DNA of 5,565 nucleotides from Bacteroidota bacterium (lineage in GTDB: Bacteria > Bacteroidota > Bacteroidia > Bacteroidales > B39-G9), in the NCBI GenBank assembly GCA_003648455.1, contig QMPG01000230.1:1-5565 (forward strand), given 5' to 3'. How positions within the stretch are numbered: the first letter of the stretch is position 1; each line of letters begins with the position of its first letter. The translations under genes were made by a program, and so were the position numbers. The notes under the pieces were generated by a model that was not told where the DNA came from, ran no database searches, and saw only the letters and a list, made by a program, of their open reading frames with translations. Positions 1 to 5,565 of this stretch are shown here, one piece after another.

Positions 1-1004
1 GAAGTTTCACTAATTTTAATATCAGATATTTTATTTAAGGCTTCCCCAATACTACTTTCAATATCTGTTATGTTTATATCTACTTGCTCAACATCATCAG
101 TTTTTCCATCGTCAATTATAAATTTACCTTTTTCTTTTTTGTATTTGATTATTGTTTTTTTGCTACCGTTTTTTGATGCGATAAAGATTTTTTTACTTCC
201 TTCCTGACTGTATTCAAATACTGTATTGAAATCGGCAAATAAACTATTAAAGTATTTTTCCTCGCCAAAGAAAATGATTGTTCCCTTTGGTTTTAATATT
301 TTGTTTAATGTTTGTCTAAATTTTACATTATCGGTATGGCTTCCCCATTCTTTTGATTTATCAGTTTTGGCAAATACGTCGTAATAATTAAATATTTCTA
401 TATTTTTAAGGCTCTCTTTTGCTTCTCCAACTTTTTTACCTTCTGCTGTTATTAAAATCTTACTTTCGTCATCAATTTGTTTAACAGAAAAACTTTTGTC
501 TAAACCCAAATAATCTTTAATAGTTTTGTTTGATATTATTGGGTCTTTATCTTTAAAATCAACCTTATGATTTTCTAAACCTCCGCCAATTAAGGGGTTT
601 AAAATAGCAATATCGAAAGTACTTTTGTAATTCCATTCCGACTTATTAAGAAAATCAAATTGAGTTAATTCTGCTTTTCCTGTATCAAATTTCTCAAATA
701 GCTTTGTGTTAGCCTCTTTATTTTTGTCGTTGAAAGTAATTTTACTAAAATCGCTAATGTTATCAAGAACAATATGAGATGTTAAATTACCACTGCCAAA
801 AGCCATATCAACCACATTGCTTTTAGAAAAATTTACTTTTTTTTGTTCTACCAAAAATTTAACAAAATTTGAGCAATCTTCGGCAACATCATCTTCTACA
901 AAATAATATTGTTCTGCAATAGTAATTTTTCTGCTAAATTTCTTATTATTAAACGCCCTTATCTGCTCAAATATCTCTTGTTTTTTTTCTGTGCTAATAG
1001 CCAT
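1..1004 (-). CDS. Methyltransferase-fold protein with HsdM-like C-terminal tail (3' end cut by window)
   Basis: The frame is open from ATG at 1004 to the window edge (334 codons plus 2 bases). It starts 6 bp after the hsdS stop, so it is the fifth gene of the operon. Visible blocks are a motif X-like segment (EQYYFVEDDVAEDC, residues 31-44), a motif I-like SAM loop (DMAFGSGNL, 66-74), an acidic residue after strand 2 (FNDKN, 91-95), QFDFLN (115-120), and FDIAILNPLIGGG (130-142) where an adenine methyltransferase would have NPPY/F. LKPKGTIIFF (237-246) fits a late core strand. The HsdM N-terminal helical domain is absent. Residues 309-333 match HsdM 502-526 at 21 of 25 positions. HsdM ends four residues after this block, so the stop probably lies only a few codons beyond the edge. 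The fold and the shared tail are seen. An inactive or altered M-like subunit that binds HsdS is inference. It could instead be an active methyltransferase with an unusual motif IV. There is no Shine-Dalgarno, and an A8 tract covers codons 6-8. Confidence 0.85.
   Translation of the reverse strand, partial: MAISTEKKQEIFEQIRAFNNKKFSRKITIAEQYYFVEDDVAEDCSNFVKFLVEQKKVNFSKSNVVDMAFGSGNLTSHIVLDNISDFSKITFNDKNKEANTKLFEKFDTGKAELTQFDFLNKSEWNYKSTFDIAILNPLIGGGLENHKVDFKDKDPIISNKTIKDYLGLDKSFSVKQIDDESKILITAEGKKVGEAKESLKNIEIFNYYDVFAKTDKSKEWGSHTDNVKFRQTLNKILKPKGTIIFFGEEKYFNSLFADFNTVFEYSQEGSKKIFIASKNGSKKTIIKYKKEKGKFIIDDGKTDDVEQVDINITDIESSIGEALNKISDIKISET
6..80 (-). repeat. Duplicated HsdM-tail coding segment, copy B (in the truncated methyltransferase-fold gene)
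   Basis: These 25 codons align without gaps to 3278-3352 in hsdM. I count 21 identical residues of 25 and 54 identical bases of 75. Shared runs include DINITDIE and KISDIKISE. The protein match is closer than the DNA match, and one shared Ser is TCG in hsdM but AGT here, so the segment looks kept by selection on the peptide rather than being a fresh copy. Confidence 0.85.
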
Positions 1005-1010
1005 AATTAA

Positions 1011-2411
1011 TTAGTTTTTAAATGTTAATGAAATTATTGCTTCGCTGTGCATATCTGAAAATTTCACTAATTTTTCGGTCTCTTTTTTTAATGATTGTAT
1101 TGCTCTAAAATATTTGTCTAAATATCCTGCAATTATCTCTTGTAGTTCTAATGATGTTTTTCCTTGTGATGGTTTTGGAATATTAATTTTAATTTTGGCT
1201 TTGCTTTCGTCATTTAAAGTTATCCCATTATTTGTTCTTTCGCCATATTTTGGATATTCAATCATACAATAGTATGCTAAATATTCTGGTAAAATATTTT
1301 TGTTTGGAGAAATTATATCAATTGCTTCATTACAATATGCAGGTAACTCTGAATTGTAAATTTTAACAACACCAACTGTCAGTTTAAAGGATACAAGAAT
1401 ATCATTCTTTTTTATAGGTGGATATTTAATCGATTTTTTTGATATTGATTTTTCAATTAATTTAATAGATGTTTTTTCTTTTGTATCTGGCTTATCAATA
1501 TATAAACCATTGTTTTTCTGCATATCAGAAATAACAAACCAATTTATATTTTCCTTTGTTGATGTTTCAGGTGTAAATCCCATTCTCTTTATTCCAATAA
1601 GTTCAGCTTTATTTTTTGATACAATCCGTTTTGTTTCAAACCCCACTTCACTAAAATCAACATCAAAGTCATTATTCTCGGCATAAATGTTAAGTTCTTG
1701 TATTATTTGTTTGTCTTGTTTGTTAAGTAGTGGCAGTATGCCTTTTTCTAATTCTGTTATTTGCTTTTCTAATTCATTTACATAATTTATTCTTGCATCA
1801 TTTTTCTCTTTATAAAACTCGAAAAAATCAACAAGTATTTCTTGTATTTTGTAAGAGGTGTAGGTTTTGTCTATTTGTTTTGGGATTGGAATTTTAATAG
1901 ATTTTACATAGTTCATACTAAGTTCGACCTGCCCGCCAGAACCTTCTGCCATAGACTCTAATTTCTTATATCCAAAATCCTTAAAGAAAAATAATAAATA
2001 ATATTTATTTATAGCATTCAGATTATATCTTAAAGTTGTAATATGACTATCTGAAACATAATTGCCTTTTAAATCGAATAAAGTTACTCTACCTGCTGTT
2101 CCAACACCTGTTGTATTGATTAAAATATCCCCTTTTTGCAAATATTTGGGGTTTTTAATTTTATTTAAATCAAGATATGCAATTTTTGTAAAATCAAATT
2201 TATTGTAATCACCTCTTGCTTGCCCGGACTTTATAACAATTGTACTTGTTTTTATTTTAGAATATTTAGGCGCACCTCCCTTGATAAATTGTGCAATTAT
2301 TTGTCCAATTTCTTTTCCTTCAAACTCTAACTTTTCAATATCAAATCCCCCATATTTCCCAGTAACTTTCTGAAAGAATTTAAAACGTTCAATAATTTCT
2401 TTATTCATCAT
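1011..2411 (-). CDS. hsdS: Type I restriction-modification specificity subunit HsdS
   Basis: HsdS sets the DNA target of a type I enzyme by bridging two HsdM subunits, and of HsdR in the full complex. At 466 aa this protein has the usual length and two-fold layout. TRD1 spans about residues 30-178, with KGDILINTTGVGTAGRVTLF (93-112) and a closing SMNYVKSIKIPIP (165-177). A central conserved helix follows (about 185-229, QEILVDFFEFYKEK then a Glu/Lys-rich stretch). TRD2 spans about 255-413, with KKNDILVSFKLTVGVVKIY (334-352) and GITLNDESKAKIKINIPKP (396-414). A second helix copy (about 419-460, LQEIIAGYLDKYF) repeats the central one. Target specificity cannot be read from the TRDs, which would recognise two half sites. 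The start is a tandem ATG ATG (2411 or 2408), 3 bp after the dinD stop and without a Shine-Dalgarno, so translation may be coupled. Family assignment is firm. Confidence 0.95.
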   Translation of the reverse strand: MMNKEIIERFKFFQKVTGKYGGFDIEKLEFEGKEIGQIIAQFIKGGAPKYSKIKTSTIVIKSGQARGDYNKFDFTKIAYLDLNKIKNPKYLQKGDILINTTGVGTAGRVTLFDLKGNYVSDSHITTLRYNLNAINKYYLLFFFKDFGYKKLESMAEGSGGQVELSMNYVKSIKIPIPKQIDKTYTSYKIQEILVDFFEFYKEKNDARINYVNELEKQITELEKGILPLLNKQDKQIIQELNIYAENNDFDVDFSEVGFETKRIVSKNKAELIGIKRMGFTPETSTKENINWFVISDMQKNNGLYIDKPDTKEKTSIKLIEKSISKKSIKYPPIKKNDILVSFKLTVGVVKIYNSELPAYCNEAIDIISPNKNILPEYLAYYCMIEYPKYGERTNNGITLNDESKAKIKINIPKPSQGKTSLELQEIIAGYLDKYFRAIQSLKKETEKLVKFSDMHSEAIISLTFKN

Positions 2412-2414
2412 ATT

Positions 2415-3257
2415 TTATTTATTAAACTTGGGTTTATTTTTAAGGCTTTTCTTTTCGTCGCTTTTTAATTTCCGTTCTATTTTTTTAACATCTTCTTCTG
2501 GTGGTAGTTTTTCGGGTGTAATTCCACGTTGTATTAAGGTGTTTCGTACTGTTTTATTATTTGTAATATGCTCGGCAGAAATTTGTTGTTCTCGCTTCAT
2601 ATTTTTGTCTTTTGCGTTAAAAATGGTAATTTCTGTTGCAAAATCTTTTGCTTTTAGCAGTATTGTTGGCATAAAATCGGCAAGGGGCTTGTTTTGTTTA
2701 ATATCCCATTGGCTTTTCATTTGTGCCGTTGTACGGTTAAATAATGCTTGGTCGCCTTTACTTCTAATTATAGCAAAATTCTTATTTCCGCCAGTTTGTT
2801 CAAATATTATTTTAGATAGTTCTTTTTCGGTTTGTGCTAGTTTACCTCTTGCTTGTACTCTTTCGTATTCTAATATTTTTTGCTCTATTAGTTCAGCTTT
2901 TCGTGTTTGTACAGCAAAATATGTTTGGGCAAAAGCAATTTCTTGTTTTCGAGGGTCTCCATTTTGTGCTATTAGGTAACAAGCATATCTTGTTAGCATA
3001 ATATCATCTATTTCTTTTGTAGCACCAGAGCCAATATCAACCATTTTCCCGACGTCGGCAAAATGGTCGGCAATTTCTTCCTTAGAAAGTTCGCAAGCTG
3101 TTTTTGCTTTTGAAATTACATTCTTGAAATTGTCCCATTTTCCGTAACCTAAGAGGTGTTGTAAATCTCTTGCTAACCAAAACTCTACGCCTTCTTCTGT
3201 TAGGCTTGCAAAGCCTTCAAAATTGTTGGTTAATGTATGTATTAGTTGGTTTTTCAT
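2415..3257 (-). CDS. dinD: DinD-family (DNA damage-inducible protein D) protein
   Basis: This 280-aa protein is close in length and colinear in motifs with E. coli DinD (about 274 aa). Family-typical blocks are WLARDLQHLLGY (27-38), the central core MLTRYACYLIAQNGDPRKQE (87-106) continuing into FAQTYFAVQTRKAEL (109-123), and VRNTLIQRGITPEKLP (237-252). The N-terminal half resembles the BRO-N-like fold of phage antirepressor-type proteins; the tail is Lys-rich and probably disordered (about 255-280). E. coli DinD is LexA-regulated and has been reported to inhibit RecA filament activity. Whether this copy does the same is unknown. It lies between hsdM and hsdS with 5 bp and 3 bp gaps, so it should be made with the enzyme rather than under its own SOS promoter. 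I see no LexA box next to it. It may modulate recombination or repair when host DNA is cut, but that is inference. Family is sure; role here is not. Confidence 0.92.
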   Translation of the reverse strand: MKNQLIHTLTNNFEGFASLTEEGVEFWLARDLQHLLGYGKWDNFKNVISKAKTACELSKEEIADHFADVGKMVDIGSGATKEIDDIMLTRYACYLIAQNGDPRKQEIAFAQTYFAVQTRKAELIEQKILEYERVQARGKLAQTEKELSKIIFEQTGGNKNFAIIRSKGDQALFNRTTAQMKSQWDIKQNKPLADFMPTILLKAKDFATEITIFNAKDKNMKREQQISAEHITNNKTVRNTLIQRGITPEKLPPEEDVKKIERKLKSDEKKSLKNKPKFNK

Positions 3258-3262
3258 AATGT

Positions 3263-4855
3263 TTAAATATAACTCTGCTCCGAAATTTTAATATCACTAA
3301 TCTTTTTTAAAGTTTCTTGTATGCTTTTTTCAATATCGGTAATATTTATATCTTCTAAAACTGATTTTGTTTCTATTTCGTTATAAATATATATACCGTG
3401 CAAATTATTAGTTTTTAAGTTTTTACTTATGTATTTTTCTTCTTTTTTATTGTTTATCAGCTTTAATATTTCTTTAATATTATTTTCGCTATAAGCATTT
3501 TTCATTTTGTCTTGTGGTGCAGTATGTTGGCTAAATAATGGTTTTTCGTCGTTGTCTGCTTTTATTACTTTTATGTTTTCAGAAGCTTCGGTATCGAAAA
3601 ACCAAATATTAGATGTAATGTCGGTATTAGTAAACATTGCTCTTGGTTGCTCTATTACTACTTTTAGCATTTTAGTATTAAAAATAGCATTTCGCAATTT
3701 TGCTTCTGACGATGTTTTACTACCAGTAGAAATTAGTGTGCTTGAACTAATAATTGATGCAACAGCTCTTTTTCCTCTTGCGTTTTCTTTTTGCATAAGG
3801 TTTAGTATATGTTGCATAAAAAGAAACTGACCATCGCTTTTGCGTGGAGTTATTATTTTTTTACCATCTTTTACTACAAAAAAGTTAGTTTCCTTTTGTT
3901 TCATATTACTAACTACAGTATCGTAATCGTGTTTCCAATCTACCCCAAAAGGAGGATTTGCAATAATAAAATCGAAACTATCGTCTCCGTTTATTCCTTT
4001 GCTAAAAGCAGGTTCGGTAAGTGTATTGCCAAAGGCTATAATGTTTTTTATTCCTTCTTGTTTTCCGTCAAGCGACGATATTTCGAGAAATATTTTAGAT
4101 AACAGCCAAGTTTGTGCGTGGTTTTCTTGTCCGTATATTTCAATTTTTTCAACTTTTGTATTTTGCTTAAAATAAAAAGCACTTTCCATAAGCATACTTC
4201 CTGTGCCAGAAGTTGGGTCGTAAATAGCAATAGTTTTATTATCTATTATTTGTTTAATGGCTTGTTGGCACATTAAATGAATAATAGATTTTTGTGTAAA
4301 ATGTTGCCCTGTTAAATCGCCAGAGAGTTTTTTCATACGAGATATTGTTTTCTCATATAAGTCTTTATATTGCTCTTTTGGGTAATTTTTAAAATTAGCT
4401 TTATAAGTATAAATATCTAAAACCATTTTTAAATAATGGTTCTCTAATTCTTCAATATAAGCATCTAAAATAAATACTTTTGGGTGGTTTATATATGCTA
4501 ATATATTTTGGCTCTCACTAGGGTTGTACCTTGCTTCTTGTGTAAAATAATTTAGGTTTTGCCCTAAATTTTCTATATCGGCAATAATATTTTTAAAAGT
4601 TTCTTTGGTATCTTTTCCTTTGTATTTTTTATAGAGTTTGTCGGTTAATCCAAACTGTTTTTTGTATTCAAAATTAAACTTCAGTTTATTGTTGTCAATT
4701 AACAACTTAACTGTCATAAAAGCCATTATACGTTGGTCGTAAGTGGCAGTTGGTATTCCTATTCCTCTTAAAATATCGGCATAAGCCCAATAAAAATCAC
4801 TTAAATTTCTTTCTTTGAACATTTCCCCTTGTAATGATTTGCTACTTTTTGCCAT
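3263..4855 (-). CDS. hsdM: Type I restriction-modification DNA adenine methyltransferase subunit HsdM
   Basis: HsdM transfers a methyl group from SAM to the N6 of adenine in the site chosen by HsdS (M2S complex). The length, 530 aa, is almost that of EcoKI HsdM. The N-terminal helical domain (about 1-160) is followed by motif X (GQHFTQKSIIHLM, 183-195), motif I (DPTSGTGSML, 213-222), YGQE (241-244) on strand 2, catalytic motif IV (NPPFG, 300-304), DGQFLFMQHIL (341-351), and QPRAMFTNTDITSNIWFF (403-420), which matches the late LPxGVF...ILFF block of the family. Catalytic residues look intact, so an active enzyme is expected. The C-terminal segment (about 454-530) is the part that in type I enzymes packs on HsdS. 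Residues 502-526 recur in the last gene of this operon. The start overlaps the regulator gene by 14 bp, suggesting translational coupling. There is no Shine-Dalgarno. dinD follows after 5 bp. Confidence 0.96.
   Translation of the reverse strand: MAKSSKSLQGEMFKERNLSDFYWAYADILRGIGIPTATYDQRIMAFMTVKLLIDNNKLKFNFEYKKQFGLTDKLYKKYKGKDTKETFKNIIADIENLGQNLNYFTQEARYNPSESQNILAYINHPKVFILDAYIEELENHYLKMVLDIYTYKANFKNYPKEQYKDLYEKTISRMKKLSGDLTGQHFTQKSIIHLMCQQAIKQIIDNKTIAIYDPTSGTGSMLMESAFYFKQNTKVEKIEIYGQENHAQTWLLSKIFLEISSLDGKQEGIKNIIAFGNTLTEPAFSKGINGDDSFDFIIANPPFGVDWKHDYDTVVSNMKQKETNFFVVKDGKKIITPRKSDGQFLFMQHILNLMQKENARGKRAVASIISSSTLISTGSKTSSEAKLRNAIFNTKMLKVVIEQPRAMFTNTDITSNIWFFDTEASENIKVIKADNDEKPLFSQHTAPQDKMKNAYSENNIKEILKLINNKKEEKYISKNLKTNNLHGIYIYNEIETKSVLEDINITDIEKSIQETLKKISDIKISEQSYI
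3278..3352 (-). repeat. Duplicated HsdM-tail coding segment, copy A (hsdM residues 502-526)
   Basis: This is the partner of 6-80. It codes for the near-terminal helix of HsdM, ending four residues before the hsdM stop. The position at the extreme C-terminus in both proteins suggests a shared docking element for HsdS rather than a shared catalytic part. Confidence 0.85.
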
Positions 4856-5147
4856 AATCAGTTTTTTTTAAGTATTCAACTTTTTGTTCTGCCAAAACAA
4901 GAGCTTCTTTTGCAAGTTCTTCATCAGCAACAACTTTATAAACTTTATTAGCAAGCCACAATTTTTGCAATTCTGCTTCATCAATATTTAAAACTTCGCT
5001 TAGTTTTTTAAGATGTAACCTATTTAATGGTTTTTCATCTTTTTCTACTTTGCTTATAAAACCTGCATCTAACTCTATATATGCACCGAGTTTTCTTTGC
5101 GAAATTCCAAGTTTTAATCTTAATTCTTTAATTCTTTTTCCAAGCAT
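4842..5147 (-). CDS. Xre-family helix-turn-helix regulator, probable controller of the operon
   Basis: This 101-aa protein begins with an HTH_3/Cro-CI type domain (about residues 3-62): RIKELRLKLGISQRKLGAY (5-23), then DAGFISKVEKDEKP (27-40) as recognition helix and turn, and LHLKKLSEVLNIDEAEL (44-60). A charged helical tail (about 66-95) could mediate dimerisation. It is the first gene of the operon and its last 14 bp overlap hsdM. Small Xre proteins ahead of methyltransferase genes commonly act as controller proteins that repress or time the operon, and an inverted repeat overlaps the promoter 21 bp upstream of this start (5168-5185). Autoregulation is therefore likely but inferred. The ATG at 5147 is chosen because the HTH domain begins immediately; an AGG about 10 bp upstream is at best a weak ribosome site. 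An A8 tract lies near the 3' end (4862-4869). Confidence 0.92.
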   Translation of the reverse strand: MLGKRIKELRLKLGISQRKLGAYIELDAGFISKVEKDEKPLNRLHLKKLSEVLNIDEAELQKLWLANKVYKVVADEELAKEALVLAEQKVEYLKKTDYGKK

Positions 5148-5167
5148 TAAATTGACCTATTTTGAAC

Positions 5168-5185
5168 TTGTCTAATAATGGACAA
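5168..5185. promoter_or_regulatory. Inverted-repeat operator candidate for the Xre regulator
   Basis: TTGTC (5168-5172) and GACAA (5181-5185) form a perfect 5-bp inverted repeat with an 8-bp spacer, 18 bp in all. This size and symmetry suit a dimeric Xre/controller protein. It overlaps the last bases of the -7 element (5183-5190) and would cover the predicted start site, so binding should repress transcription. The overlap is seen; the binding is inferred from the adjacent regulator gene. Confidence 0.45.
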
Positions 5186-5190
5186 ATGTA
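5183..5190 (-). promoter_or_regulatory. Bacteroidota-type -7 promoter element for the operon
   Basis: The minus strand reads TACATTTG, an exact match to the TAnnTTTG -7 consensus of Bacteroidota. It lies 35 bp upstream of the regulator ATG, which would give a leader of roughly 25-30 nt. I see no convincing TTG at the expected -33 position; that stretch is nearly pure A/T, so the promoter may be weak or activator dependent. The start site is predicted, not shown. Confidence 0.5.
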
Positions 5191-5369
5191 GTTAAAATTT
5201 TAATATATTTTCATGTATTTAATAAAAAATAAAAGTAGGCATATTTTTAGTCGTTTTAATTATTAATTTCAATATTATATGATTAATAGTTCGTTATGAT
5301 TTCATAAATTATTGATATGTAAGCAATTACAAGTAGTAGTTGAATTTATATAAATTATTGTAAACCAGA

Positions 5370-5412
5370 CCGTTGCGAATTTGCGGCTTTGCGAGAAACA
5401 GAAAGTCAACGG
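5370..5412. repeat. GC-richer intergenic repeat patch
   Basis: Three tandem 8-bp units starting TTGCG lie at 5373-5380, 5381-5388 and 5389-5396 (TTGCGAAT, TTGCGGCT, TTGCGAGA). They sit inside an inverted repeat, CCGTTG (5370-5375) and CAACGG (5407-5412). The base composition is clearly above the surrounding AT-rich DNA. From memory, TTTGCG-type strings recur between genes in Bacteroidota and other genomes, so this may be one member of a dispersed repeat. I cannot test copy number here. Confidence 0.45.
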
Positions 5413-5469
5413 AGTATTGATGATAAAGAATCATTGATATGGAATAATATATAGATATTAAGTGTTTCA

Positions 5470-5513
5470 AGAGGTAGGGGATTACCTTTGACAAACTTAG
5501 GATAATAGTCCTA
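5470..5513. repeat. Two adjacent small hairpins
   Basis: The first hairpin pairs AGAGGTA (5470-5476) with TACCTTT (5483-5489, one G-T pair) around a GGGGAT loop. The second pairs TAGGA (5498-5502) with TCCTA (5509-5513) around TAATAG. Neither is followed by a clear U-run on either strand, so a rho-independent terminator is not supported. They could belong to the end of a transcript entering from the right or to a small RNA. Confidence 0.3.
5483..5499. promoter_or_regulatory. Symmetrical pair of opposed TAnnTTTG elements
   Basis: TACCTTTG on the plus strand (5483-5490) and TAAGTTTG on the minus strand (5499-5492) share a one-base centre, giving TAnnTTTG-A-CAAAnnTA. Each half matches the Bacteroidota -7 consensus, so this could be a face-to-face promoter pair or a 17-bp operator. 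It may also be chance in AT-rich DNA. Confidence 0.25.
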
Positions 5514-5565
5514 TTAATGAATTATGTTTTATATGGGCTTTAGCACAAGTAAAGTGTTTTTGTCA

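Larger units (their letters stand above)
5148..5565. other. Non-coding upstream region of 418 bp
   Basis: No gene is supported here on either strand. Reading from the operon outward, it holds the promoter and operator (5168-5190), a very AT-rich stretch with small palindromes such as TTATGA-TT-TCATAA (5294-5307), a GC-richer repeat patch (5370-5412), an ATGAT-AAAGA-ATCAT inverted repeat (5420-5434), two hairpins and a symmetrical promoter-like site (5470-5513). No tRNA or recognised RNA gene is seen. No gene runs in from the right edge, which probably marks the 5' border of the locus. Confidence 0.7.

Noticed and set aside
1011..2411. HsdS as a phase-variable or truncated specificity gene
   Set aside because: Both TRDs and both helical repeats are present at full length, and no inverted or long direct DNA repeats to support shuffling are seen in the window.
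2428..2979. Plus-strand open frame of 183 codons
   Set aside because: It lies antisense within dinD, is rich in Phe, Leu, Ser and Cys as expected from reading the complement of an AT-rich gene, and matches no family I know. dinD is strongly recognisable on the other strand.
3507..4102. Two plus-strand open frames (107 and 97 codons)
   Set aside because: Both are antisense to the well-conserved catalytic core of hsdM and show no recognisable domain.
4048..4230. Minus-strand 60-codon open frame
   Set aside because: It is an out-of-frame shadow inside hsdM.
5327..5434. Minus-strand 35-codon frame upstream of the regulator, part of a roughly 64-codon stop-free run
   Set aside because: It crosses the repeat patch, has no ribosome site and no recognisable similarity, and could arise by chance. 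A leader peptide cannot be excluded, but nothing supports it.
5420..5434. ATGAT-AAAGA-ATCAT hairpin as a terminator
   Set aside because: The stem is short and all but two of its pairs are A-T or near the loop, and there is no following U-run.
5361..5565. Retron-type or other structured defence RNA
   Set aside because: Two small hairpins are present, but there is no reverse transcriptase or other partner gene in the window and no recognised RNA core.

Overview
The window reads as an AT-rich bacterial defence locus in a single left-pointing (minus-strand) operon. Five genes are packed with 3 to 6 bp gaps or a short overlap. In transcription order they are: a small Xre-type helix-turn-helix regulator (5147-4842), a type I DNA adenine methyltransferase subunit HsdM (4855-3263), a DinD-family protein (3257-2415), a two-TRD specificity subunit HsdS (2411-1011), and a 3'-truncated methyltransferase-fold gene (1004 to the left edge). 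Start codons lack clear Shine-Dalgarno sequences, and a TAnnTTTG -7 element precedes the regulator. Both points suggest Bacteroidota, but the exact lineage cannot be read from the sequence.

The most interesting gene is the last one. It is open for all 334 visible codons. It keeps a degenerate methyltransferase core: a motif X-like segment, an FGSG motif I, and NPLIGGG where NPPY/F would be expected. It lacks the HsdM N-terminal helical domain. Its last visible residues match the extreme C-terminus of HsdM from the same operon at 21 of 25 positions. In type I enzymes the C-terminal region of HsdM contacts HsdS, so this gene may encode an inactive or altered M-like subunit that docks on the same specificity subunit. 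That is inference; the similarity and the altered motif are read directly.

The operon appears to be driven from a promoter just upstream of the regulator. A perfect 5-bp inverted repeat (TTGTC-8-GACAA) overlaps the -7 element there, as expected for controller-type autorepression. The regulator stop overlaps the hsdM start by 14 bp. An A8 tract just before the overlap is placed so that loss of one A would fuse regulator and HsdM in frame.

The right-hand 418 bp (5148-5565) hold no convincing gene. They contain the promoter/operator, an AT-rich stretch, a GC-richer patch with three 8-bp TTGCG-type tandem repeats inside a CCGTTG/CAACGG inverted repeat, two small hairpins, and a symmetrical TAccTTTGaCAAActTA site. 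No restriction (HsdR) gene is in the window. The operon continues off the left edge, so an hsdR may lie there.
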